Shown here: in pieces, positions 1 to 6,008 of the stretch
How the letters are laid out: every line of letters begins with the position of its first letter
Position numbering within the stretch: position 1 is the first letter of the stretch
Assembly: GCA_945787585.1 (NCBI GenBank)
Contig: CALZIG010000100.1
Span: 1-6,008, forward strand
Reading direction: 5' to 3'
DNA: 6,008 bases
From: an uncultured Gammaproteobacteria bacterium
GTDB taxonomy: Bacteria; Pseudomonadota; Gammaproteobacteria; SZUA-140
The notes under the pieces: model-generated
Told to the model about the DNA's origin: nothing
Database searches by the model: none
Seen by the model: only the letters and a program-made list of their open reading frames with translations
Translations under genes and position numbers: made by a program

Positions 1-61
1 GCGACAGCCGCTATCGAACACATCTTTGTACTCATTACATTTGTGAAAAGCACTCAATCGT

Positions 62-1054
62 ATGAGTGCTTCTATTGTGATATGTGACGCTTCGGGTCCT
101 GCGCGCGAACACATTGAAAATTCGCTGCCGGCTGACTGGGATGTGGTCATTACTCACGCCAGTAATGGCGCCGAAGGCATTGAAGCCATTCGGGCAGGAA
201 AGGCCGACTTTATCTTTCTGGCATTGAGCATGCCTGAGATGAGTGGTTTTGAGGTGTTAAAGGCGATCAAGGATGAAGACCTCCCTACCATCGTTATTGC
301 CACCGATGATGATAGTCAATTGAGTCGCCAGCAACAGGCGCAGGAGTTAGGGGCGATTGCATACATTGAAAAACCAATTGATATTGGATTACTTAGAAAT
401 ATCCTTAACGAATATGGCGTGCTGGATATTTTAATCAGTAGTTCTTCTGAGAATGATGAGAGAGATGAAAACCTCTCTGATTTTTGCCAGGAAATAGCGA
501 ATATCGCCATGGGGCGAGCTGCGGCATTGCTGTCTAAAGTGATCACTAGTAAATGCGTCTTATCGGTGCCGAAGGTCACAATTACGAACTCTGTTACACT
601 GAAAATGGAGCTAAACGCTGAACGCAATGCCAGAGATATAACAATCGTGTCCCAGGGATTTGTTGGCGGTGGGGTCGCTGGGGAAGCATTGCTAACCTTT
701 GGAAGCGATGATGCCGCTTTATTCGCGCCGTTATTGAAAAATTATGATGAGCTCACTGAAACGGTTAAAAAAGGTTTGCTGTTAGAGATCACCAGCATGC
801 TGCTAGGCTCATTTTTATCGGGCATTGCCGATCAGCTGGATATCAGTTTTAGTCAAAACCACCCTAAGATCACCGCTATCAACAGGAATGAAACAGGCAA
901 AGGTGCATCGCAGCATGACCGCTATCAAGAAGTCCTGGCCATTGAGTTTAATTACGCGTTTGAGGAAGAGGGTTTTGTGTGTAATCAGCAGGTCTTGTTT
1001 ACAGGCGATTCTGTTAGTCGACTTAGTGAATTTGCAGAAATTGCACTCGCATAA
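62..1054 (+). CDS. Receiver-CheC/CheX-like fusion protein with degenerate receiver
   Basis: This is a cytoplasmic signalling protein of 330 residues. Residues 4-120 have the pattern of a CheY-like receiver: ICDAS near the N-terminus, FLALSMPEMSGFEVL at 52-66, Thr81, and a conserved Lys104 in EKP. The phosphoacceptor position is Ala54 (codon GCA at 221-223) instead of Asp, and the second residue of the acidic pair is Ala10, so ordinary aspartyl phosphorylation is not expected. Residues 138-330 resemble the CheC/CheX phosphatase fold. Motif 1 is intact (E144-x2-N147, in EIANIAMGRAAALLS), but motif 2 reads E242-x2-S245. In the CheC family these motifs dephosphorylate CheY-P; whether this one does is unknown. 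The start gives a normal receiver N-terminus; there is no clear Shine-Dalgarno. The stop lies 2 bases before a diguanylate cyclase gene, which implies a shared transcript and probably a shared pathway. The domain calls come from motif recognition. Confidence 0.85.
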   Translation: MSASIVICDASGPAREHIENSLPADWDVVITHASNGAEGIEAIRAGKADFIFLALSMPEMSGFEVLKAIKDEDLPTIVIATDDDSQLSRQQQAQELGAIAYIEKPIDIGLLRNILNEYGVLDILISSSSENDERDENLSDFCQEIANIAMGRAAALLSKVITSKCVLSVPKVTITNSVTLKMELNAERNARDITIVSQGFVGGGVAGEALLTFGSDDAALFAPLLKNYDELTETVKKGLLLEITSMLLGSFLSGIADQLDISFSQNHPKITAINRNETGKGASQHDRYQEVLAIEFNYAFEEEGFVCNQQVLFTGDSVSRLSEFAEIALA

Positions 1055-1056
1055 AT

Positions 1057-2046
1057 ATGACAAATAATTTAGACAATATGGATGAACTGCACTGGACGCT
1101 TGGCATGCTCCAGCACCTTGATGTCGGGTTAGTGGTTCTGGATGCTGACCATAACATCTGTTTGTGGAATGGTTTTATGGAGAATCACAGTGGCAAGAAA
1201 TCAAATGATGTCTTTGGCAAAAATGTATTTCAATTGTTTAACGAAATTCCGGAAGCATGGCTAAAAAATACGGTTGACTCTGTATTTACGCTCAAGAGCC
1301 GGGCATTCTCTACCTGGCAGCAACGACCTTATCTATTTAAATTTAATAGTTACCGAGCGATCACGGGGGGCTCTGAATGGATGTATCAAAACATTACCAT
1401 TATACCGTTAACCTCAGCCGATGGTGTTGTTAGGCATGTCTGCCTTGGTATATACGATGTAACGGATAGCGCGCTGGATGAGAAAGAATTAGAGCGTGCT
1501 AATACAGAGCTAGAATACCTGAGTCGTACCGATGGTCTGACAGGCTTGTTTAATCGTCGAGCCTGGCAAGAATATTTAAGCATGGAATATAAGCGGTCTA
1601 TTCGCACAGAAAAGCAATCTGTACTCGTCATGCTGGATATCGATCACTTTAAGAAAGTGAATGACACCTATGGGCACCAGGCTGGGGATGCAGTGATCTG
1701 CTCCATTGCAGAGACCTTGAATCTTGTCAAACGAGAGACAGATTATGCGGGTCGTTACGGCGGAGAAGAGTTTGGTATCATTCTGTCGGCAACAGATTTT
1801 GAAGGGGCGTTGGTGTTTGCTGAGCGTCTTCATAAAGCGATTGCAAGTATTGAGGTGATTCACGATGATCGTCACATTAAGTATACTGTGAGTATGGGGG
1901 TGGCAGAAGCTGGGTGTGCTAGTAATTGTACGGAGTGGTTATCACATGCAGATCATGCGTTGTATAAAGCTAAAGGATCAGGACGTAACTGTACGGTGAA
2001 ATTTGACAGTCGATTGATGACTGGCACCAAGCAGAAGGAAGAATAA
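1057..2046 (+). CDS. PAS-GGDEF diguanylate cyclase
   Basis: The predicted enzyme condenses two GTP into cyclic di-GMP. It has 329 residues and no membrane segment, so it should be cytoplasmic. Residues about 10-138 look like a PAS sensor (GLVVLDADHNICLWNGFMENHSG region). A short helical linker follows (about 139-156), then the GGDEF domain: DGLTGLFNRR at 159-168, metal-site LDID at 193-196, the catalytic loop GGEEF at 235-239, and a C-terminal HADHALYKAKGSGRN. An RxxD inhibitory site (R226-ETD229) lies exactly five residues before GGEEF, so product feedback inhibition is expected. All catalytic landmarks are present, so the enzyme is probably active. The start is 2 bases after the receiver-CheC stop with no recognisable Shine-Dalgarno, which suggests translational coupling. 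Met8 (1078-1080) is an alternative start just before the PAS domain. The PAS ligand cannot be told from sequence. Confidence 0.93.
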   Translation: MTNNLDNMDELHWTLGMLQHLDVGLVVLDADHNICLWNGFMENHSGKKSNDVFGKNVFQLFNEIPEAWLKNTVDSVFTLKSRAFSTWQQRPYLFKFNSYRAITGGSEWMYQNITIIPLTSADGVVRHVCLGIYDVTDSALDEKELERANTELEYLSRTDGLTGLFNRRAWQEYLSMEYKRSIRTEKQSVLVMLDIDHFKKVNDTYGHQAGDAVICSIAETLNLVKRETDYAGRYGGEEFGIILSATDFEGALVFAERLHKAIASIEVIHDDRHIKYTVSMGVAEAGCASNCTEWLSHADHALYKAKGSGRNCTVKFDSRLMTGTKQKEE

Positions 2047-2047
2047 C

Positions 2048-2070
2048 TGTATTACATGTTCAGTAATACA
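2048..2070. terminator. Hairpin between convergent genes, possible bidirectional terminator
   Basis: A perfect 8-bp stem, TGTATTAC (2048-2055) with GTAATACA (2063-2070), encloses a 7-base loop. It begins one base after the stop of the diguanylate cyclase gene and lies 11 bases beyond the end of the cysteine-cluster gene on the other strand. The position suits a terminator for both blocks. The stem is AT-rich and no run of T follows on either strand, so it is not a classical intrinsic terminator. It could instead be an mRNA 3'-end stabiliser. Confidence 0.4.
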
Positions 2071-2081
2071 ACGCAGGTGTA

Positions 2082-2441
2082 TTAAACTAACACTTGCCGT
2101 GTCTTCGCATTAAAATCATGAATCTGTTTTTCTATCTGAGGTTCAATCATCTTTTCGGGATGTGCGCCATTAGGGCAGGCAAGGCTAGTTGTGGTGCCAA
2201 AGAGACGACAGATTAAGGGGCGCTCATCGTAAGCCTCACACCCATTACACCCCAGATGAGGGCAGCTTAGTTCGGCAAGTGCTTTTGCATGTTCCTCTTC
2301 CGTTTTTACAGGCAGCCTTGCCATCTCTTCGCTCGAAGTAGTGACAGGGCCACAGCAGTCATGGCAGCCTGGCGTGCATTTGAAGGTGGGGATGCGTGAT
2401 CTTAAGAATTCAACTTCGTGGCTATTTTTAGTGATTAACAT
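2082..2441 (-). CDS. YkgJ-type CxxCxxCC cysteine-cluster protein
   Basis: This is a soluble protein of 119 residues with nine cysteines in the pattern of the YkgJ/UPF0153 family (CxxCxxCC): C22-TPG-C26-HD-C29-C30, then C60, C65, C68, C78 and C89. The family signature CEAYDERPLICRLFG (68-82) is present. Members are thought to bind a metal or Fe-S cluster through these cysteines; the biochemical role is not settled and I do not assign one. The ATG is the most upstream start in this frame, since an in-frame TGA lies about 50 bases before it and no ATG, GTG or TTG lies between. No Shine-Dalgarno precedes it. A 21-codon open frame overlaps the start by 14 bases and might couple its translation. 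It follows the DUF2914 gene by 77 bases on the same strand and probably lies at the end of the valS transcript. Confidence 0.85.
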   Translation of the reverse strand: MLITKNSHEVEFLRSRIPTFKCTPGCHDCCGPVTTSSEEMARLPVKTEEEHAKALAELSCPHLGCNGCEAYDERPLICRLFGTTTSLACPNGAHPEKMIEPQIEKQIHDFNAKTRQVLV

Positions 2442-2518
2442 ATGAGCGGACAGCGATAGGACGGTTTTTTTTGTAGCCAGCAGGTAACGTCATATGACTG
2501 GTGTTATCTGCAAATAAA

Positions 2519-2914
2519 TTACTGTTCTGTTTCGATGTATTGAAAACTATACTCAGCAATGGTTGCGCCATTGCTATCAACCACCGTGACTGTCCAGTCA
2601 CCGACCCAGCCTGGTAGTAACATTTTACTGGAATTAACACGCCATCGCGGTCCCGCAACATTAAAGCTAACTTCCGCCATGACCTTACCCGCAAAGATCC
2701 AGCGGTGTGTCACCGTTTGGCCTTGCAGGCCACGTAGCTCACTGAAGAAATGAACCTTGTTGATATTGTTGCTAAGGATGGTGATCGCATCTACGGGTTC
2801 ACGTTGCTCAATGGCAGAAGTGAACTGTGCCCGCGCCACTTCACCTGCAGTTGCCTGCTGCATCGGGCCGAGGGTCGCCATGAATAGTGTCAGTAGTGTT
2901 AATAGTGATTTCAT
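2519..2914 (-). CDS. Exported DUF2914 domain protein
   Basis: This is a small protein of 131 residues of unknown function. A typical Sec signal peptide is visible: MK, a hydrophobic core (LLTLLTLFMATLG), then a probable signal peptidase I site ATA|G after Ala23, so the mature protein should be periplasmic (no lipobox cysteine). Residues about 50-128 match DUF2914: VHFFSELRGLQGQ, then THRW (69-72), GPRWRVNSS (88-96) and the tryptophan-rich LPGWVGDWTVTV (100-111). The pattern suggests a compact beta-sandwich, but that is inference. The start has a strong Shine-Dalgarno (AAAGGAG, 6 bases before the ATG). It begins 19 bases after the valS stop, so co-transcription with valS is likely, although the strong site would allow independent and higher translation. 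No catalytic residue can be named. Confidence 0.87.
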   Translation of the reverse strand: MKSLLTLLTLFMATLGPMQQATAGEVARAQFTSAIEQREPVDAITILSNNINKVHFFSELRGLQGQTVTHRWIFAGKVMAEVSFNVAGPRWRVNSSKMLLPGWVGDWTVTVVDSNGATIAEYSFQYIETEQ

Positions 2915-2920
2915 TGTTAA

Positions 2921-2927
2921 CTCCTTT
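2921..2927 (-). promoter_or_regulatory. Strong Shine-Dalgarno of the DUF2914 gene
   Basis: Reading the minus strand, AAAGGAG sits 6 bases before the ATG at 2914 and fixes that start. It lies in the 19-base gap after the valS stop. It is the best ribosome binding site in the window; the other internal genes have weak sites or none. Confidence 0.8.
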
Positions 2928-2933
2928 AGCGGA

Positions 2934-5750
2934 TTACATTAACTTAATGCGTTCAAGTTGTTCCTGTAGTTTTTCCTGAGATACTCGCATCTCGGCGAGT
3001 CGTTGCTGCTCCTTGGCCACTACCTCGCTGGGTGCCTTTTCCACGTAGTTGGGGTTAGCCAGTTTCGCTTCACTTTTTGAAATCTCTTTAGTGATTTTCT
3101 CGCGCTCTTTGGTAAGACGTGCTTCTTCGGCGGCTTTATCGATCAAGCCGGCCATCGGGATCAGCAGTTTGGTTTCGCCAATCAGTGCAGTCGCCGAGTC
3201 AGGCACTTCATCACCATCCTTCAGAACCGTGACGGATGCCAGCTTCGCCAGCGTCATCAGAAAATCACGATTGTTTGCCAGTCGGGTCTGATCCTCTGCG
3301 CTACTATTTTGTAGCAGTACCGGCAGTGGTTTGCTCGGCGGGATGTTCATGCCGCTGCGGATCTTGCGCACACCGTTAATGAACTCTTTTACCCAGTCCG
3401 CATCTTCGACCGCATCGAGATCAAGCCACTCCTGATCTGGTTTTGGGTAGGGTTGTAGCATGATAGTATCGCCATTCTTTTCGAGCAATGGGGCGACACG
3501 CTGCCAGATCTCTTCGGTGATAAACGGGATGATGGGGTGTGCGAGACGAAGAATTCCTTCGAGTACCTGTAGCAGTGTTTGACGGGTGCCACGTAGCGCG
3601 GCATCAGAACTCTCATCGGAGTAGAGGATCGGTTTGGAGAGTTCAAGATACCAGTCACAGAAATCGTCCCACACAAATTGATAAATACTATTTGCCGCAA
3701 GGTCAAAACGATAGTGCTCAAGCTGGCTCGCGACCTGTGCCGATACTTCATAAAACCTGGAGCGAATCCAGCGATCCGGCAGGCTCAGTTCGATGGACTC
3801 GCCGAGGCCAATCGCTTTATCCTCGCAGTTCATCAACACGTAACGCGCGGCGTTCCACAGCTTGTTACAGAAGTTGCGATAGCCATCAATGCGGTTGAGA
3901 TCAAACTTAACGTCACGTCCGGTCGAGGCGAGGGCGGCAAAGGTAAAGCGCAGTGCATCGGTGCCAAAGGCGGGAATGCCATCGGGAAACTCTTTGCGGG
4001 TCTGCTTTTCGATCTTGCTTGCCAATTGCGGCTGCATCATGCCGCGGGTGCGTTTGGCGACAAGGGCATCCAGCTCAATGCCATCAATGAGGTCGATCGG
4101 ATCCAGCACGTTACCCTTGGATTTTGACATTTTATGGCCATAAGAGTCGCGCACCAGACCGTGAATGTAGATCTCTTTGAACGGCACCTGTCCATCCATG
4201 AACTTCATTCCCATCATGATCATGCGGGCAACCCAGAAAAAGATGATGTCAAAGCCGGTCACTAGTACCTGGGTAGGATAGAATGTTTTTAGCCGTTCGG
4301 TATCTTCCGGCCAACCGAGCGTAGAGAACGGCCACAGTGCCGATGAAAACCAGGTGTCGAGGACGTCTTCATCTTGACGCAGGGAGACGCTGTCAGCAAG
4401 GTTATGTTTGGTACGAATCTCTGCTTCGGAGCGCCCCACATAGATGTTGTCCTGTTCGTCATACCATGCCGGGATGCGGTGGCCCCACCAGATCTGGCGT
4501 GAGATACACCAGTCTTCGATGTTGCGCATCCACTCAAAGTAGGTATTTTTCCAGTTATCGGGAATAAATTTGATGTCACCATCTTCCACTGCCTTGATCG
4601 CAGGTGCCGCCAGCGGCGCGACTTTGACATACCACTGGTCGGTGAGGAGGGGTTCGATCACCGCTCCGGAACGGTCACCGCGTGGTACCATCAGCTTGTG
4701 CTCTTTGGTCTCACCCAGCAGGCCATTCTCGCCCAACTCTTCAATCACGAGCTTACGTGCCTCGAAACGATCGAGGCCGCGGAATTCCTCGGGGATCAGT
4801 GTGCCATGTTCGTCATCCAGTCCAATGATGGCAGCATCAATGGTGAAGATGTTGATCAGTCCGCCATTGGGCAGGGCGGCGATGGCTGAATCCTCGCGGT
4901 GTCGGTTCCACACCTGGTAATCGTTGAAATCGTGCGCCGGGGTGATCTTCACGCAGCCGGTGCCGAATTCGGGATCGACGTAATCATCGGCGATAATCGG
5001 AATCAGGCGCTCGCTAAAGGGGAGTTTAACCTTCTGGCCCACCAGATGGGCGTAGCGCTCATCACCGGGATGTACCGCCACCGCCGCATCACCGAGCATG
5101 GTCTCGGGGCGGGTGGTGGCGACAACCAGGTGACCGCTGCCATCGGCGAGGGGATAGCGCATCTGCCACATGTAGCCGTTTTCTTCTTCGGAGATCACCT
5201 CCAGATCGGAGACAGCGGTGTGCAGTTTGGGGTCCCAGTTAACGAGGCGTTTGCCGCGATAGATTAGCCCCTCTTCATGTAGCTTGACGAAGACCTCTTT
5301 GACCGCGCTAGAGAGCCCTTCATCCATGGTGAAGCGCTCGTGCTCCCAGTCCAGCGATGAACCCAGTCGGCGCAGCTGACGGGTGATGTTGCCGCCAGAT
5401 TCATCTTTCCACTGCCACACCTTATCAATAAACGTTTCACGTCCGAGGTCGTGGCGGGTTTTACCTTCGGTGGCGAGCTGGCGCTCCACCACCATCTGAG
5501 TGGCGATGCCGGCATGATCGGTGCCGGGCTGCCACAGGGTGTTGTGTTCGCTCATGCGGTGGAAGCGCGTGAGGGTGTCCATGATGGTGTTGTTGAAGCC
5601 GTGTCCCATGTGCAGGTTGCCAGTGACGTTAGGCGGCGGAATCATGATGGAGTAAGGTTTGCCTTCGCCAGCGGGGGCGAAATGGCCATTTTTTTCCCAG
5701 GTTTGGTACCAGTGTTGTTCGATCGCTTGGGGGTTGTAGGTCTTTTCCAT
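2934..5750 (-). CDS. valS: Valyl-tRNA synthetase (ValRS)
   Basis: This class Ia aminoacyl-tRNA synthetase charges tRNA-Val with valine using ATP and hydrolyses mischarged Thr-tRNA-Val. The 938 residues are full length (E. coli ValRS is 951). Landmarks in order: PPPNVTG at 38-44 and the HIGH-type motif HMGH at 47-50; a [10 protein letters not shown] segment; the CP1 editing domain with TTRPETM (212-218) and [15 protein letters not shown] (D274 in AHD); the tryptophan-rich [15 protein letters not shown]; the KMSKS loop at 540-544; [18 protein letters not shown]; the anticodon-binding domain from about 650 to 800 (W661 in DRWIRSR); and a C-terminal coiled coil from about 878, rich in Lys and Glu, that contacts tRNA. 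The ATG has a modest GGA 5 bases upstream and a plausible promoter at 5795-5823. No motif is damaged. The 5' half is visibly richer in GC than the 3' end and than the plus-strand genes. Confidence 0.98.
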   Translation of the reverse strand: MEKTYNPQAIEQHWYQTWEKNGHFAPAGEGKPYSIMIPPPNVTGNLHMGHGFNNTIMDTLTRFHRMSEHNTLWQPGTDHAGIATQMVVERQLATEGKTRHDLGRETFIDKVWQWKDESGGNITRQLRRLGSSLDWEHERFTMDEGLSSAVKEVFVKLHEEGLIYRGKRLVNWDPKLHTAVSDLEVISEEENGYMWQMRYPLADGSGHLVVATTRPETMLGDAAVAVHPGDERYAHLVGQKVKLPFSERLIPIIADDYVDPEFGTGCVKITPAHDFNDYQVWNRHREDSAIAALPNGGLINIFTIDAAIIGLDDEHGTLIPEEFRGLDRFEARKLVIEELGENGLLGETKEHKLMVPRGDRSGAVIEPLLTDQWYVKVAPLAAPAIKAVEDGDIKFIPDNWKNTYFEWMRNIEDWCISRQIWWGHRIPAWYDEQDNIYVGRSEAEIRTKHNLADSVSLRQDEDVLDTWFSSALWPFSTLGWPEDTERLKTFYPTQVLVTGFDIIFFWVARMIMMGMKFMDGQVPFKEIYIHGLVRDSYGHKMSKSKGNVLDPIDLIDGIELDALVAKRTRGMMQPQLASKIEKQTRKEFPDGIPAFGTDALRFTFAALASTGRDVKFDLNRIDGYRNFCNKLWNAARYVLMNCEDKAIGLGESIELSLPDRWIRSRFYEVSAQVASQLEHYRFDLAANSIYQFVWDDFCDWYLELSKPILYSDESSDAALRGTRQTLLQVLEGILRLAHPIIPFITEEIWQRVAPLLEKNGDTIMLQPYPKPDQEWLDLDAVEDADWVKEFINGVRKIRSGMNIPPSKPLPVLLQNSSAEDQTRLANNRDFLMTLAKLASVTVLKDGDEVPDSATALIGETKLLIPMAGLIDKAAEEARLTKEREKITKEISKSEAKLANPNYVEKAPSEVVAKEQQRLAEMRVSQEKLQEQLERIKLM

Positions 5751-5788
5751 GGTGTTCCGTCTATTGTAAAACTGAATTCTGCGTGAAG

Positions 5789-5805
5789 TGCGCTATTGTA
5801 GCGCA
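5789..5805. promoter_or_regulatory. 17-bp perfect palindrome over the valS -10 box
   Basis: TGCGCTA (5789-5795), TTG, TAGCGCA (5799-5805) is a perfect 7-bp inverted repeat with a 3-base centre. It contains the whole predicted -10 hexamer and ends at the predicted transcription start. It could be an operator or a symmetric context favouring promoter opening. It does not match the LexA consensus (CTGT-N8-ACAG), and I do not assign a regulator. Confidence 0.4.
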
Positions 5806-5823
5806 ACTTTAAGACGATGTCGG
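5795..5823 (-). promoter_or_regulatory. Predicted sigma-70 promoter of valS
   Basis: On the minus strand, CCGACA (5823-5818) and TACAAT (5800-5795) are separated by exactly 17 bases. The -10 matches TATAAT at five of six positions and the -35 matches TTGACA at four of six. Transcription would start near 5788-5789, leaving a leader of about 38 bases, too short for a large riboswitch or T-box. It probably drives valS and the two genes after it. Confidence 0.6.
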
Positions 5824-5846
5824 CGCTACCGCGCTGATTGATTGCG

Positions 5847-5895
5847 GCCTGCCAGCAGCTTGCCGTCCATTATCTACCAGCCTTAGGTGGCAGGC
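5847..5895 (-). repeat. 8-bp inverted repeat after the upstream gene
   Basis: GCCTGCCA (5847-5854) and TGGCAGGC (5888-5895) are perfect inverted copies 33 bases apart, between the stop of the upstream partial gene and the valS promoter. It may end or attenuate the upstream transcript. The long loop and absence of a T-run make it a poor intrinsic terminator, so the assignment is weak. Confidence 0.25.
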
Positions 5896-5904
5896 GTTGT
5901 CGGT

Positions 5905-6008
5905 TCAGTTGTCGCTGGTCAGCTGGACGTGCAGTTCACTGAGTTCCCGTTCGATGCGTTGCTGCATTTCACTCAACGCCTGTGCGATGGTGGCGTCAAA
6001 ATCGGCCC
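5905..6008 (-). CDS. C-terminal end of an unidentified protein (partial)
   Basis: A reading frame enters from the right edge and ends in TGA at 5907-5905, giving 33 residues that finish in HVQLTSDN. The segment is rich in Glu, Gln and Leu with heptad-like spacing (ALSEMQQRIERELSELHVQL), so it is probably an amphipathic helix or coiled coil. In many gammaproteobacteria the gene before valS is holC (DNA polymerase III chi), sometimes with a small uncharacterised gene between them. This tail does not look like the end of a chi subunit as I know it, so the second case is more likely. Its stop lies 154 bases before the valS start, with a separate valS promoter between. Too little is present to identify it. 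Confidence 0.6.
   Translation of the reverse strand, partial: ADFDATIAQALSEMQQRIERELSELHVQLTSDN

Noticed and set aside
1..35. Possible divergent minus-strand gene start (ATG at 35, reading MSTKMCSIAAV to the edge)
   Set aside because: No Shine-Dalgarno, only 11 codons visible, and just 26 bases between the two starts.
13..41. Possible promoter for the signalling operon with TACATT at 36-41
   Set aside because: No hexamer resembling TTGACA lies 16-18 bases upstream; the true promoter may be outside the window.
3..65. A plus-strand frame entering from the left edge and ending in TGA at 63-65, overlapping the receiver gene's ATG as ATGA
   Set aside because: Only about 20 codons are visible, they are unusually rich in His and Cys, and the other two frames are equally plausible. 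It may be the end of an upstream operon gene but cannot be supported.
2428..2694. An 88-codon minus-strand frame overlapping the DUF2914 gene
   Set aside because: It lies mostly inside the DUF2914 gene in another frame; only its last 21 codons lie in or beyond the intergenic gap, and they are discussed as a separate finding.
3389..5515. Several long open frames inside valS on both strands
   Set aside because: They shadow a clearly coding, fully conserved valS frame and show no recognisable protein motifs.
5766..5771. Second TACAAT box closer to valS
   Set aside because: There is no reasonable -35 at the right distance, and transcription would start almost at the ATG. The box at 5795-5800 is better.
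5751..5788. T-box or other riboswitch controlling valS
   Set aside because: The predicted leader is about 38 bases, too short, and T-boxes belong mainly to Firmicutes and Actinobacteria.
1..6008. Mobile elements, CRISPR arrays, tRNA or rRNA genes
   Set aside because: No transposase or integrase motifs, no regularly spaced repeats and no tRNA-like cloverleaf were seen on either strand.

Overview
The window most likely comes from a gammaproteobacterium of moderate GC. The basis is a full-length ValRS with the gammaproteobacterial type of CP1 editing and KMSKS regions, plus DUF2914 and CxxCxxCC (YkgJ-type) proteins of the kind found there. I cannot narrow it to a genus. It holds five complete genes and the 3' end of a sixth, in two blocks that converge near position 2060.

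Left block, plus strand, about 60-2046: two tightly spaced signalling genes. The first encodes a receiver domain fused to a CheC/CheX-like domain. The receiver has lost its phosphoacceptor aspartate (Ala54), and one of the two CheC active-site motifs is degraded. Two bases after its stop codon comes a PAS-GGDEF diguanylate cyclase whose active site (GGEEF) and inhibitory site (RETD) are both intact. The pair looks like a c-di-GMP module in which a degenerate receiver/CheC protein may act as sensor, scaffold or partner of the cyclase.

Middle, about 2047-2081: a 35-base gap between the convergent blocks. It holds an 8-bp perfect hairpin and a third copy of the same repeat, which allows an alternative hairpin.

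Right block, minus strand, read from 6008 down to 2082: the last 33 codons of an unidentified gene, then a promoter region with a 17-bp palindrome over the -10 box, then valS (938 aa). Next, 19 bases on, is a small secreted DUF2914 protein with a strong Shine-Dalgarno, and after 77 bases a YkgJ-type cysteine-cluster protein. The valS, DUF2914 and cysteine-cluster genes may share a transcript, since I see no terminator between them.

There is no tRNA, rRNA, CRISPR array, insertion sequence or phage gene. Most of the window is ordinary housekeeping sequence. The degenerate receiver-CheC/diguanylate cyclase pair is the part that deserves attention.
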